A stretch of 64,000 nt of DNA from Schistosoma mansoni (GCF_000237925.1 NW_017386008.1:1054001-1118000), one strand, 5' to 3'; shown: positions 46,490 through 57,704, numbered from the stretch's first letter. Numbers and translations: made by a program. Notes: generated by a model not told the origin, from the sequence alone.

Positions 46490-49262
46490 TGTGGAAAGCG
46501 CTCAACACACCCAGGTAGTCGCTCTAATGTTGTCCAGAGAAGCACGAAATGCACTTGTAGGATGTGTATCTAATGGACCCAGGATAATCAAAGCATTATT
46601 CAGAACAAAGAAGCAAGAGATCACAATGAATGTTATCCAATGTTATGCACCCACCAATGATAGCAACGACGATGATAAAGATCAGTTCTATCAAAGGCTG
46701 CAATCAATTATAGCGAAGTGCTCACGAAAGGACCTTACCATTCTGATGGGAGATCTAAATGCTAAAGTTGGAGTGGACAACACAGGATATGAAGATGTAA
46801 TTGGACGACATGGACTAGGAGAGAGAAATGAAAACGGGGAGAGACTTGCAAACCTATGTGTATTCAACAAATTGGTTATAGGCGGCACAATATTCCCACA
46901 CAAGCGCATACACAAAGCTACATGGATCTCACCGGACCACACCACAGAGAACCAGATAGATCACATCTGTATCAACAAAAAATTCCGAAGATCAATGGAA
47001 GATGTGAGAACCAGGAGAGGAGCTGACATGGCTTCAGATCACCACCTGGTTGTGGCCAAGATCAGACTGAAGCTAAAGAAAGACTAGACAACTGGACAAA
47101 CAGCACTACAAAGGTTTAATATAGCCTTCCTTCGAGATACTGACAAGCTCCACGAATTCAAGATAACTCTCAACAACAGGTTTCAAGCTTTACAGGATCT
47201 ACTGAAAGAACAAGAAACTACTTTGGAGGACAACTGGAAAGGGATAAAAGAAGCACTAACTTCAACGTGTCAGGAGGTTCTTGGTCCTAAGAAGCATCAT
47301 CACAAGGAATGGATCTCTATGGGAACCCTTGACAAAATTCAAGAAAGGAAGAACAAGAAACTAGCAATTAACAACAGCCGAACACGAGCAGAGAAAGTCA
47401 AAGCACAAGCAGACTACGCAGAAACAAACAGGGAAGTGAAGAAAAGCATTAAAACCGATAAGCAGAAATACATGGGAGAACTAGCAACGACGGCGGAAAA
47501 AGCTGCAGGAGAAGAGAATATGAGACAACTATATGATACAACGAAGAAATTGACAGGGAGATATAGCAAACCAGAGACCAGTCAAGGACAAAGAAGGAAA
47601 GACAATCACTGAGATTCAAGAACAGAGGAAAAGATGGGCAGAATACTTCCAGGAACTGCTGAGTAGACCAGCCCCATTGAACCCACCGGACATCTAAGCA
47701 GCACACACTGACCTTCCAATAGATGTCACTCCACCAACGATCGAAGAAGTCAAGATGGCCATCAGACAAATCAAAAGTGGGAAGGCGTCAGGACGTGACA
47801 ATATACCAGCTGAAGCACTGAAGTCAGACATCGAAGTAACTGCAAACATGCTTCACCTTCTATTCAAGAAGATTTAGGAAGATGAACAAGTGCCAACGGA
47901 CTGGAAAGAAGGATATCTCATCAAGATACCAAAGAAAGGAGATCTGAGCAAATGTGAGAATTGCAGAGGCATCACACTGTTTTCAGTACCAGGAAAAGTT
48001 TTCAACAGAGTGCTGCTGAATCGGATGAAAGATGCAGTAGACGCCCAACTTTGAGATCAATAGGATGGATTTCAGAAGGATCGGTCGTGCACAGACTAGT
48101 ATGCGACACTACGGATCATCGTTGTACAATCAGTTGAGTGGACCTGTAGTATCTGTGTTTATGTTAAGCCCATATACTTTATTGTAGCTTTTGGCCAAGC
48201 CAATTCACCTATACATTGAGTCATATTTTGATCTTATTCATTATTCGCTTATTAACCTTGACTATATTTTATATGAGCGTAATAGTGTGTACCCTTCGTA
48301 TCCTATTCATCATATGTCTGTCATTCATTTTTGTCTGATTATAAATATTGAGTAATGCTTGCTTATAGCGAGTTGGCTTCCCAGCCATCTCCAATACGCA
48401 TTATTTTCGCTTCGCTCTCGAGTTGGCTTCCCCGCCAATCTCCAATACGCATCATTTTCGCTTCGCTCTCGAGTTGGTTTCTCCGCCATCTCCACTGCAT
48501 GTCATTTATGTTCTGCTCTCATCTATTTACTTCGTCGTTCTGATTCCCTGGCCAGATCAATGAGTGTAGGAAATATATGTATTCTAAATCCATTCTCGTA
48601 TTTGACTTATTTAATTCCGTTATTCACCAACGCGGATAAAGTCATTTATTACATACGAGGATAGACAGTACTTACGATCAAAAAGGAATCAGATTTAGGC
48701 CACTACATAACTGGCGATCCCGACTTACGAACACGCAACAGATCTCATCACTATACGCCAACTTCATTGACTACGAGAAGGCGCTTGACAGCGTGGATAG
48801 GAGAACATTATGGAAAGTTCTTTGACACTATGGAGTTCCTGAAAAGATTGTCAGCATTATCCAAAACTCATACGATGGACTACAGTGCAAAGTGGTGCAT
48901 GGAGGACAGCTGATAGATGCATTTCCAGTAAGGACAGGAGTCAGACAAGGCTGTCTATTCTCCCCATTCCTCTTTCTTCTGGTGATTGACTGGATTATGA
49001 AGACTTCGACATCTGAAGGGAAACACGGAGTACAATGGACTTCTCAGAATCAATTAGATGATTTGGACTTTGCAGATGACCTAGCCCTCCTCTCTCATAC
49101 ACACGAACAAATGCAGATGAAGACAGCAAATGTAGCAGCAGCCTCTGCATCGATAGGCCTCCACATTCACAAAGGAAAAAGCAAGATTCTCAAATACAAC
49201 ACGGAGAACACCAACCCAGTACAGAGTTGGATGGAGAACGCTGGTGAGATGCCTATGCAGAT
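46490..49262 (+). mobile_element. RTE-like LINE, family 2, plus-strand copy
   Basis: The endonuclease at 46491-47087 keeps [29 protein letters not shown] and GADMASDHHLVVAK with the SDH intact. The linker at 47100-47620 is lysine-rich. The RT is at 47760-48060 ([18 protein letters not shown]) and resumes at 48750-49260 (FIDYEKALDSVDRRTLWKV, RTGVRQGCLFSPFLF, LDFADDLALLSH). An LTR insertion splits the RT at 48145-48750. The copy ends at about 49262, joined to a piece of LTR, so the C-terminus and tail are missing. Confidence 0.85.
48145..48750 (+). mobile_element. LTR plus short leader inserted in LINE-2 RT (fossil)
   Basis: The LTR spans about 48145-48707 (TGTAGT...CACTACA) and is followed by TAACTGGCGATCCCGAC, a primer-binding-site-like start, and some 30 bp of internal sequence before LINE-2 resumes near 48751. 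It holds an internal tandem repeat of about 60 bp (48365-48490: gagttggcttccc, caatacgcat, tttcgcttcgctctc). Confidence 0.75.
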
Positions 49263-49345
49263 TGCATAGGAAATGGTCAATCAACTCGCCCCAACATAAT
49301 CCTGAACGGAACGTGCTTTAATCTAATCGACATCACACTATCAGT
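49262..49345 (-). mobile_element. LTR end fragment related to Gypsy fossil 1
   Basis: The segment ccccaacataatcctgaac, ggaacgtgctttaatctaat resembles the LTR end at 24480-24545. It abuts the truncated LINE-2 at 49262. Confidence 0.5.
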
Positions 49346-49687
49346 ACTACTGAACATTTATTTAACCCTCCCAATTAATCAGGTAGAGTGAATCATGTGA
49401 ATCATAACCATCAGCTCCACCTCATTATTTGTTAAGTTAATCTTAGTTGAATGAGAATCAATCAGTATTTCTGTTTTAATCCTGAATAATGTATGTTTTG
49501 TACAAAGAGGAATCATCATGTATTGAATTCGGTCATGATTTGATTGTACGAGAGATCAATGAGTTTGAAATTAATTATTCAGATTGATCAATGAAAAATA
49601 GATGTTCATTTATTGTTGTTTCATTTTGTGTTTTTATTTGTGAGCGTTATCATGTTTTGAAATAACAACAATAACTATCCACTTAAT

Positions 49688-50003
49688 ATTGTTTGTTTGA
49701 ATCTTCCCATCGATTTGTTAGGACTGCAACTGGTCAGTCTCTTATCGGCATATGTGCATACTATGCGTATTGCATCGATATAGCCTTGATTCACAAGCAT
49801 GATAAGCAAAGATGGATAGTGGGTACCAGGACTCAGTGGCCGAGTGGATAACGCGATGGCGTATGAAGCGAAAGGTGCTGGTTTCGAGTCCTAGAGTGAA
49901 CATGAACTCTGAGATGCAGGTAGATTCAGCTGACGAGTCCTAGATGGGACGAAACGCGCTTTCTGGGTTCCACTACTAGCCACTGTCCATCTTTGCTTAT
50001 AAC
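49688..50003. mobile_element. SINE A, inverted 3' part plus direct body
   Basis: Inverted tail 49688-49830 (ttgtttgtttgaatcttccc), then direct head ggccgagtggataacgcgat and hammerhead CTGACGA...GGACGAAACGCGC. The cleavage triplet is TTC-like rather than GTC. Confidence 0.8.
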
Positions 50004-50171
50004 ATAATGAACACATAAATAGTTTCTGCCTCTTATGGTTTCATTTGTAAAATCCCTGTCATCACCTCTCATATTTAGTCACTAGTACATGCATGGTGGT
50101 TGTCATTTGAGGGTTTATTGGAAATTGTTGAATTTTAACTTGGAAATTCACCAGATTAATTAGGAACAGGC

Positions 50172-50400
50172 GTAAGATGGTGGTTGGAGGCGGTCAACAG
50201 GAAACCCTTGACCCGGGTTTCGTGCTACTTGGCACTCGTCAGCAAAGCGTACCTGTAATCTTGAGGAAACTGATGCTCCCTGACGGATTCGATCCCGTGT
50301 CACTCAGCTTCACAGTCAGAGACGTTACCATTGAGCTATTCGGGCCGCGACCGACCTCCACTAGTACAGGTGTGTTACGCTTTCCAGTCCTCACTAATAG
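50172..50400 (-). mobile_element. SINE C (tRNA-derived) with intact hammerhead core
   Basis: Minus strand: tRNA-like head with gcccgaatagctcaatggta, then CTGACGA, hairpin gtgccaagtagcac, GAAA, CCCGGGTC and stem I. The stem II sequence differs from SINEs A and B while pairing is kept, so this family evolved separately. Confidence 0.82.
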
Positions 50401-50984
50401 TCTCACTACACTCAGCCAGTCAGTCATTAATTCTCACCAAGTTTTATTGATAATAATAGGCTTTAGTCTCGTATTTTATGTATATAATCCCATGAATTTT
50501 AAAGTTATAATGATACAGAAAAATAATAGACACTCGTCTGGTCTTTTCATGTTATGATTGACTGGTTAAGTATTGACGAGAACTGTTTGTATGGGTAATC
50601 GATGGTTAGAGCATTCAATAATGGTGTAAACGAACTCAACAAGCACGCGTCCTGAACCTTACGACTAGCCTCTATTCACCTATGCACTAAGTTTTCGCAT
50701 GATAGTTTACACGTACTCCAAATTGTATGACACTTTTGCATTCTTATCCGAAAGGGGTTTTGTGGAGGTTATAGTAACTTAATAGTTGAATTCATGATTT
50801 AGCTAAAGGTAGACTACCATCAAAAACTCAGGAGCAATGGACGGCTGTTTCTAACTTGAACTTTTAGATTCATTAACTGTTTCTATATGTATTTTATCTT
50901 TCATTGATCCAAGTCAATCAGCTATAAATTTGCACTTAATCTTGTTTTTGCATGGTAGTTTACATGTATTCTAAATTGTAGTAA

Positions 50985-51180
50985 TTTAATAGTAGAATTC
51001 ATGATTCAACTAAAGCCAGACCACCATGAAAAACTCAGGAGCACTGGACGGCCCGTTTGGGTTCCAGTGCGGGATTCCTTAATAGTGCGTATACACAAAA
51101 CTGCTCGCCGGACTCGAACCCAGGACCTATGAGTGATGCGAGCAAACTCTCAAGCCCTAGACTACTGAGCCGGCATTCCT
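50985..51180 (-). mobile_element. SINE B variant with tRNA-like head
   Basis: It runs from tcaactaaagccagaccacc to the tRNA-like antisense gactcgaacccaggacc and actactgagccggc. The hammerhead is decayed (ccgtttgggttcc). A partial second copy lies at 50795-50860. Confidence 0.7.
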
Positions 51181-51215
51181 CACTTAATATATAACTTCAA
51201 CTTTTGAATTTATTA

Positions 51216-51404
51216 CTTATTTACTTACGCCTGTTACCCCTCGATCACCCATAAGCATTCTCCAACCAACTCTGTACTAGGCAATCATTTCCAGTTCTTT
51301 CCAATTGTTTCTATTTTCCGACATATTATGTTGTTTAGCCTTCTTCTTTTCCGTTTCTTTTTCCAGATTCCATGTTAGGGATTTTATTGTGATACAGTTT
51401 GTTG
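51216..51404 (-). mobile_element. LINE family 2 3'-end fragment with 14-bp TSD
   Basis: A 189-bp tail in minus orientation, starting (plus strand) with cttatttacttacgcctgtt and continuing through antisense of the C-terminal coding region. TTTTGAATTTATTA repeats at 51202-51215 and 51405-51418. Confidence 0.88.
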
Positions 51405-51821
51405 TTTTGAATTTATTAACTGTTTCTATAGCTATTTTATCTTTCATTGATCCAAATCAATCAGCTATAAATTTCCACTTAATTTTGTATCAAGAATACC
51501 TTAGTTACGAGGTGGATTATTTAAAGTATCTTATCACTTTAAATATCACTTGTATAATTAGTTTTATTATATCTCATGGAGAATTATGAATGGTAACTCT
51601 GAGAACTATTTATGTTTATTTCATATTTTATAGTTGCTAAGTAACTAAATTATTCATATTCATATTCCCTTTTATTATAAACTTTCTATTGAACTATAAA
51701 CTATTGTTATATGATATATAAAAATTTTCGTTTAAAATTAGATCGAATAGTTTGATATTATTAGAGTGTCAAGTTGATGTAAGATATTAAATAGAAAGAA
51801 TAATATATAAATTCAACTTAG

Positions 51822-52010
51822 TATTGTTTGTTTGAATCTTCCCATCGATTTGTTAGGACTGCAACTGCTCAGTCTCTAATTGGCATATGTGCATACTGTG
51901 CGTATTGCCTCGATATACCTTAATTCACAAGCATGGTTAGCAGAGATGGATAGTGGCTAGCAGTGGAATCCAGTTTGACGCGCGTTTCGTCCTATTTGGG
52001 ACTCGTCAGA
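51822..52010 (-). mobile_element. SINE A, truncated in the ribozyme
   Basis: Minus-strand 3' part and ribozyme up to gggactcgtcag at 52009. The tRNA-like head is missing. Confidence 0.78.
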
Positions 52011-52059
52011 ATGTATATAATATATATTTGTTAAAATTTAAGTGAAGTGAATTTGTAGT

Positions 52060-52220
52060 AAATCCAACGTTCGGTATTATCAAAAATAAATCTTTTGAAG
52101 TCTTTCTAATAAACCATAAAGAATGGATACATTCATGTCTGTAATCAAAAAGTTATTCCTTACATGGAAATGTAGCAAATTTTTATAAAATTGAATGAAT
52201 TTAACAATTTGGATATAATT
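52060..52220 (+). repeat. Unassigned dispersed repeat, copy 1
   Basis: Shares ttgaagtctttctaataaac, cataaagaatggatacattc, ttccttacatggaaatgtag with 58030-58195. No coding or structural signature seen. Confidence 0.6.
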
Positions 52221-52259
52221 TTGAAACTGTATGTATAATAACTAAGTAGTTGCGCCACA

Positions 52260-52991
52260 AGCCTCAGCAGCAGTAGGTCTCAATATAAACAAAGAGAAAA
52301 GCAAGACTCTCCGATACAATACAATATGCACCAATCAAATTACACTTGAAGGAGAAGCTTTGGAGGATGTGGAAATCTTTACATATATGGGCAGCATCAT
52401 TGATGAACACGGTGGATCAGATGCAGATGTGAGGGCGCGGATCGGCAAAGCAAGAGCAGCATACCTACAACTGAAAAACATCTGGAGCTCAAAACAATTG
52501 TCAACCAACACCAAGGTTAGAATTTTCAATACAAATGTCAAGACAGTTCTACTGTATGGGGCAGAGACGTGGAGAACTACGAAAGCCATTATCCAGAAGA
52601 TACAAGTGTTTATTAACAGCTGTCTACGCAAGATACTTCGGATTAGATGGCCAGACACTATCAGCAACAAGTTACTGTGGGAGACAACAAACCAGATTCC
52701 AGCCGAGGAAGAAATCAGGAAGAAGCGCTGGAAGTGGATTGGGCACACTTTGAGGAAATCACCCAATTGTGTCACAAGACAAGCCCTCACATGGAATCCT
52801 GAAGGTCAAAGGAGAAGAGGAAGACCAAGGAACACATTACGCCGAGAAATAGAGACAGACATGAGAAGAATGAACAAGAACTGGAAAGAACTAGAAAAGA
52901 AGGCCCAGGACAGAGTGGGTTGGAGAAAGCTGGTCGGCGGCCTATGCTCCATTGGGAGTAACAGGCGTAAGTAAGTAAGTAAGTAAGTAAG
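52260..52991 (+). mobile_element. LINE family 2, 5'-truncated copy with target-site duplication
   Basis: It encodes the intact C-terminal 200 or so residues of the family 2 polyprotein ([49 protein letters not shown] block, ending GSNRRK) and ends in (TAAG)n. The 10-bp duplication TTGCGCCACA lies at 52250-52259 and 52992-53001. The open frame and perfect duplication suggest a fairly young insertion. It serves as the reference 3' end for the other family 2 fragments. Confidence 0.92.
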
Positions 52992-53001
52992 TTGCGCCAC
53001 A

Positions 53002-53338
53002 GGATTAGGCTGACCTGTACGGATTGTAATGTTGAAGTGTTTATAGTGTTTGGTTCTCCTGTATAGCTGGATTGAACTGTACTGTTTGGATTGCCATGTG
53101 AAAGTATGGATGGTGTCTGGTTCACCTGAATACCAGTGCAAGATTACCCTGGCCCATAAGAGTATATTATATAACTGTATGTATGTGTCAATTTTAATGT
53201 TCCAATGAACTGTATAACAAATTCTGATAAGACAACTCATTACAATCATCGAATGCAATTGTTGTCATTTAGATAATACGAAATAGATAAAAAAACATTA
53301 AGGAGTTCAGGTTATTATTTATTAATGATTATCTGCCA
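53002..53338. other. Stretch with weak internal repeats
   Basis: Contains repeated ggttctcctg, ggttcacctgaat and gtactgtttggat-like phrases. No gene seen. Confidence 0.45.
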
Positions 53339-54649
53339 TGGCACAGCTAATTGTATTCCATCTCTATTATTAATATTGTTTGGATTAGCCTAAATGTATA
53401 GGGCTTCAGCTGTTTGTCTCTCCTTGTAAGAATTAAAAGCTTTTTGAAGGATTCTTGTGCCATCGAAATCAATTGTATGACCTGATTCTATCGAATGTAA
53501 TGCCATCGCTGATTTGTTCTCTATTTTCCTTACATCATCTGAAGATTTAGGAATGTGTTTCAAGCATTGTTTGTGTTCTTTTACCCTCACATTCTTATAT
53601 TTTGATTATTTAAGATTCTTCGAATATTTTCCGAAACACCTTTCCGATATGGGATCACAACTGTGTTAACCCATTCCTTTTTCTGTAATCTTTCTGTATT
53701 ATCCATACCGTCATTTCTTTCATTCTTAATTATTCTTTTAATAAAATCGTTTGGATAATTGTTCATCATTAGGGTAGATGTAATTAAATTTCTTTCCTTT
53801 TTCATATCGTTTAGTTCAGTCACAAGTTTTTGAGCTCTTGTAATCATATTTTTGACTACTGTCACTTTTAGTCAAGTGTGGATGTGCCGATTTAAAATCT
53901 AGATATTCTCCTGAATTTTTCGGCTTTCGAAATATACTAATTTTTAAGTCATCATATTCTTTCCTTTCAACTAAACAGTCTAGGAAAGGTAATTTGTTTT
54001 CAGGAGATTCCAACTCTTTGGTGAACTTGATTTTTCCATCAAAGTTGTTGACAAGTTTAAACAGTTCATTCAAATGGTCTCGTTTTATAATGACAAAAGT
54101 GTCATCTACATATCTTAACCATACTTTTGGTGCCTGAGAACACATTGAGATAGTAATAGTTTCCAATGAATGCATAAAGAGGTTAGCAACAATTACGGAA
54201 ACCGGTGATCCCATAGCTACACCTTCTGTCTGTCTGTATAAATACCCTCGAAAACTGAATATAGTTGAACGTAAACATAGATCTAACGCTTTAATAATAT
54301 CCGAGGTAACTAAAGGACAGCGTTGTTTAAGATCAATGTCGGAATCTAATAGATTATATATAATATCTAATGTTTTCTTAATTGGAACATTAGTGAATAA
54401 TGAGAAAACATCAAAACTTGTCATTATTTGATCTTCTTCTATGTGAATATTAGAGATAACATCTTGAGATGGTGGAGAAGATTTGTAGCTCAGGTGGGTG
54501 ATTTTGATGTTGGTTTGTTCTCTGAGCTGGATGGTTTGGTCGTGGAGCTTTCATCATCCTTCTGAACGACATCATCAGCACAAACTTCCGGTAGAAGTGA
54601 AGTGTTTGAATTTCTCCACATGTGATTCACAAACCAACAAAGTCCCTTG

Positions 54650-55084
54650 TTATAACGTGTGAAGTCGTAATAATATGGACGTGCAATTGGAGAGGAATGA
54701 ATTTATTGATCCCATCCCCGTCGCCAGTTGTTATATCTAGAGCCTTGATTTTTAATATTCCGCGAACTACTTGACTACTTGAACGATAGAACCCGCAACG
54801 TCGCAAAAAGAGAGAAGACAAAGACTGGTAAGCAGGAAGTTTATTGCCCCGAACAATGTCAAAATATAGCACAGAAATCTCGTGTATTTATAGTTATTGG
54901 CTGAAAATAAATTATCATTTAGATCAACCAATAAGCACATAGGTATCAAACTAATCCATCCAATGGAGAAGCTTCACGTTGGCATTTCTAGAACATTCCC
55001 CTAGCCGTGATTGGATGGAATGTCTGCGGCTCTTTCTTGAGCTTCTTAGGGTTTCCTAGAGTCTACCGACGGGCCGTCCTTACA
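54650..55084 (-). mobile_element. LTR and leader fragment of an LTR retrotransposon (fossil), inside PLE B
   Basis: The LTR spans 54729-55084 (TGTTAT...TTACA on the plus strand, TG/CA ends). On the minus strand it is followed by ACTGGCGACGGG, a primer-binding-site-like start also seen beside the LTR end at 35150. Only about 75 bp of internal sequence remains. A related, older LTR lies at 10340-10628. It is a fossil without coding sequence. Confidence 0.75.
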
Positions 55085-55696
55085 TCCCTCCACTCAATCG
55101 TATGCAAACCAAAAGATGAAATGGCAAAAGAGGACAAAACAAACATCATCTACAAGATAAATTGTACCAACTGCAACAAACACTATATTGTACAAAGCGG
55201 ACGCCCCCTGCATCTTCGCCTACATGAACACCAATTAGCAGTCAAACGCCACGACATTTCTTCACTCATATCAATACACGTGGACAACTACGGACATGCA
55301 TTCGACTGGGAAAATGTGCAGATTTTGGACAGAGGCAATTCCAAAAATACCAAAGAATTTTTAGAAGCTTGGCACTCAGGTCAATCAGCAATAAACAAAC
55401 ATATTGAAATCAATCCAATCTATCAACCAATCAAGAAAATTTTGCAAGAAGATAGGAACAAAAATCAAATCAATAGGAGATACAACCAAAACAAAGAAAT
55501 AAACAATGACAGATTTAAGGTCAATAAGAACCAATCAACATCGAGGTGCAGAGGACAAGCTGTGAATCACATGTGGAGAAATTCAAACACTTCACTTCTA
55601 CCCGAAGTTTGTGCTGATGATGTCGTTCAGAAGGACGATGAAAGCTCCACGACCAAACCATCCAGCTTAGAGATAACATCTGTAAAATCATTCTAA
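55085..55696 (+). CDS. GIY-YIG endonuclease domain of PLE B
   Basis: An open frame of about 200 residues follows the LTR fragment. It has the PLE linker (HSIVCKPKDEMAKEDKTN), a GIY-YIG variant (IYKINCTNCNKHYIVQSGR, where YIV replaces YIG), the conserved Arg of LRLHEH, the His of YGHAFDW and the Glu of LEAWHSG. A lysine- and asparagine-rich tail follows. In PLEs this domain nicks target DNA for priming. The YIV change could reduce activity. The upstream 26 or so codons of the open frame come from LTR sequence. Confidence 0.8.
   Translation, partial: SLHSIVCKPKDEMAKEDKTNIIYKINCTNCNKHYIVQSGRPLHLRLHEHQLAVKRHDISSLISIHVDNYGHAFDWENVQILDRGNSKNTKEFLEAWHSGQSAINKHIEINPIYQPIKKILQEDRNKNQINRRYNQNKEINNDRFKVNKNQSTSRCRGQAVNHMWRNSNTSLLPEVCADDVVQKDDESSTTKPSSLEITSVKSF
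55600..55660 (+). ncRNA. Hammerhead-like core at the PLE B 3' end (tentative)
   Basis: The segment gtgctgatgatgtcgttcag then gacgatgaaagctccac has CTGATGA, a possible stem II (tcgt/acga) and GAAA in the right order. PLEs are known to carry hammerhead motifs near their ends. I do not see a convincing stem III and cleavage triplet. An inverted copy is at about 54545-54600. Confidence 0.4.
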
Positions 55697-56089
55697 TTTT
55701 TTATTCCATGTTTGATTAGGCTTTCATATGGTTAAAGAATCTTAGCTAGGTATCTAGAAAGATTGTAGGTTGGTGAATTGGCATAATCAACAAAACAGGT
55801 CTTATTGGGACATCTGTTTTAGGTATTTTTGGTAATCCATAAAATCTGCATGGTTTGTTGCTTTTCGAATATAGAGAATATCATAGAGATGTTCCTAGTT
55901 TCGGTTTTAAAACCTGTAGCATTTTGTCTGTTTCGGCTTTCAACTTATTCAAAGTTGCTCTACATTTGTTAATCTTGATTTTTGGAGATGTTCATTGACT
56001 TTTTTCTCATAATCAGAATTATTCATAACAACAGTGGTGTTTCCCTTGTCAAATCTCATAATTCAGAAGGGGATTTGTGGAGATTTCAG

Positions 56090-56330
56090 TATATTTCAAA
56101 GTTGAAATCATGAGTCAATTGAAGCTAGACCACCATCGAAAACCTGGAATCACTGGACGGCGTTTCGTCCTATTATGGGACTCCTCAGCAGTGCGCATCC
56201 ACGAACCCGCACTCGCGAGATTCGAATCCAGGACCTATCAGTCTCGCGCCAGATCACTTAACCGATAGACCACTGAGCTGGCATCCAATGGTTTTAATGT
56301 CTAACTTCAACCAATCCACGATTTTGAGCG
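56090..56330 (-). mobile_element. SINE B with intact hammerhead core, left arm of fold-back
   Basis: On the minus strand: tRNA-like box A (gctcagtggtctatcggtta) and box B (ggattcgaatctc), then CTGAGGA, stem II gtcccataataggac, GAAA, CGCCGTC. It forms an inverted pair with 56395-56615 inside PLE A. Confidence 0.85.
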
Positions 56331-56394
56331 ACCGTTCACCAATTGTTTCCAGTGAGATGATATTTCTACAACAGACCTGGTAGAGTTCTACCAG

Positions 56395-56615
56395 GTCGTG
56401 GATTGGTTGAAGTTAGACATTAACACCGTCGGATGCCAGCTCGGTGGTCCATCTGTTAAGGGCTTCGGCTCGAGACTGATAGGTCCTTGGTTCGAATCTC
56501 GCTCGCGATAGCCGGTTCGCGGATGCGCACCGCTGAGGAGTCCCATTATAGGACGAAACGGCCGTCCAATGCTTCCAGGTTTTCGATGGTGGTCTAGCGT
56601 CAATTGATTCATGAT
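56395..56615 (+). mobile_element. SINE B with intact hammerhead core, right arm of fold-back
   Basis: Plus strand: gctcggtggtccatctgtta (box A-like), ggttcgaatctc (box B), CTGAGGA at 56533, stem II gtcccattataggac, GAAA, CGGCCGTC. Together with 56090-56330 it makes an inverted repeat of about 550 bp. Confidence 0.85.
56524..56576 (+). ncRNA. Hammerhead ribozyme core of SINE B
   Basis: CTGAGGA, stem II gtcccattataggac, GAAA, stem III CGGCCG with GTC, stem I from gcaccg and caatgc (imperfect). Confidence 0.75.
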
Positions 56616-56946
56616 TTCAACTGTGAAAAACTCTCATAATAACAATTTTTCTCTCTTTACGTAACTGTTTTACAGCATACATTTCTTCTTTACATAGATT
56701 AGATGTATTCGGTTTTTTGTTTTAATAACGCATTTGAGATTTTTTAAACCTTACTGAATTCGCTTGATCAATCGGAATATTGTTTAAGGCAGGTTCAATA
56801 ATCGAAATAATTTCAGACGTCATAAATTGTGTTTTGCTCAAATTATAATTGAGTCCTATTTTTAAGCAATAATAGTTTACTTTATAATTTGATCATAAAA
56901 GTTTTCCTTGTTTGAATAAATTCAAAAACATTTGTATTTATTTCAT

Positions 56947-57285
56947 TCAGTATTGTTTGTTTGAATCTTCCCATCGACTTGTTAGGACTGCAACTGGTCA
57001 GTCTCTAATTGGTATATGTGCAAACTGTGCGTATTGCCTCAATATAGCCTTAATTCACAAGCATGGTAAGCAGAGATGGATAGCAGTGGAATTCAGGACG
57101 CGAGTTTCGTCCTATTCGGGACTCGTCAGCTGGATGTACCTGCATCTCAGAGTTGACGTTCACTCTGGGACTCGAACCCAGTACCCTCGCTTCAAACGCC
57201 ATCGCGTTATCCACTCGGCCACTGAGTCCTGATATCCACTTGCTTGTGCGATTGGGTGAAGTTTAAATTCATTCAGTATTGTTTG
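56947..57285 (-). mobile_element. SINE A, full unit with intact hammerhead core
   Basis: A near-complete minus-strand unit. The tRNA-like head is 57240-57150 (ggccgagtggataacgcgat, gggttcgagtccc). The ribozyme (about 57142-57088) keeps CTGACGA, hairpin gtcccgaataggac, GAAA, CTCGCGTC and stem I. Best SINE A ribozyme in the window. Confidence 0.85.
57088..57142 (-). ncRNA. Hammerhead ribozyme core of SINE A
   Basis: CTGACGA, stem II gtcccgaataggac, GAAA, short stem III CTCGCG and GTC at the cleavage position, with stem I from the flanks catccag and ctgaattcc. It matches the Sm-alpha hammerhead as remembered. Confidence 0.8.
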
Positions 57286-57307
57286 TTTGTATTTATTTCT
57301 GGTGGTA

Positions 57308-57594
57308 TTGTGGTGAACGGAACACAACTGGGGACAATCGAATGTATTTAAGCAAACATTACAGACTATCTCAATAAATTCTAATAACCATACAATGGAC
57401 AGTTAATTTGCAAATTAACAACCAATAGTCTCAATCTTCATTGTTTCTTCTCTAATTCCATTGTTCATGCAATTTCTTACCAATTGAGCTTGATTCCTGT
57501 TCTTTCCCTATAGATCTTCTGCCAAAATACATTCTATGTCTGAACATCACCATATACTACTTATATTGGATATAAGTAGACAACACCACAGTAC
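57308..57594 (-). mobile_element. MITE-like element (family D)
   Basis: From ttgtggtgaacggaacacaac to gtagacaacaccacag, with GTA-like flanks. It contains gttaatttgcaaattaacaa reversed and cttatattggatataag. Confidence 0.72.
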
Positions 57595-57704
57595 CTGCAT
57601 CTCATAGTTGATGTTCATTTAAGTCATTTTAGTCGTTTTTCACTGATCATATCAATTAGTGATGATAATTAATTATAAAACAGCATAGCATAGCATAGCA
57701 TTAG

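Larger units (their letters stand above)
54464..55666 (+). mobile_element. Penelope-like element B inserted in PLE A, with 14-bp TSD
   Basis: TTAGAGATAACATC occurs at 54450-54463 and 55667-55680 and marks the insertion. The right part (55085-55666) encodes a GIY-YIG endonuclease: TNIIYKINCTNCNKHYIVQS, RPLHLRLHEHQ, NYGHAFDWENV, AWHSGQSAINKHI. The left part (about 54522-54650) is an inverted copy of the right end, a layout known for PLE insertions. An LTR-element fragment is inserted at about 54650-55084. No RT is present, so the copy is truncated. Confidence 0.82.
53340..56940 (-). mobile_element. Penelope-like element A, interrupted by nested insertions
   Basis: A minus-strand PLE relic. The RT N-terminal part lies at 56940-56645 and 56065-55681 and includes RFYGLPKIPKTDVPIRPVL. 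The RT core is at 54449-53816 with MTSFDVFSLFTNVPIKK, GVAMGSPVSVIVANLFMHS and WLRYVDDTFVII. The C-terminal region at 53590-53390 resembles the GIY-YIG part (SAMALHSIESGHTIDF). PLEs are telomerase-related retroelements with an RT plus GIY-YIG endonuclease. Insertions sit at 54464-55680 (a second PLE, with TSD) and 56069-56640 (a SINE B fold-back pair). Confidence 0.85.
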
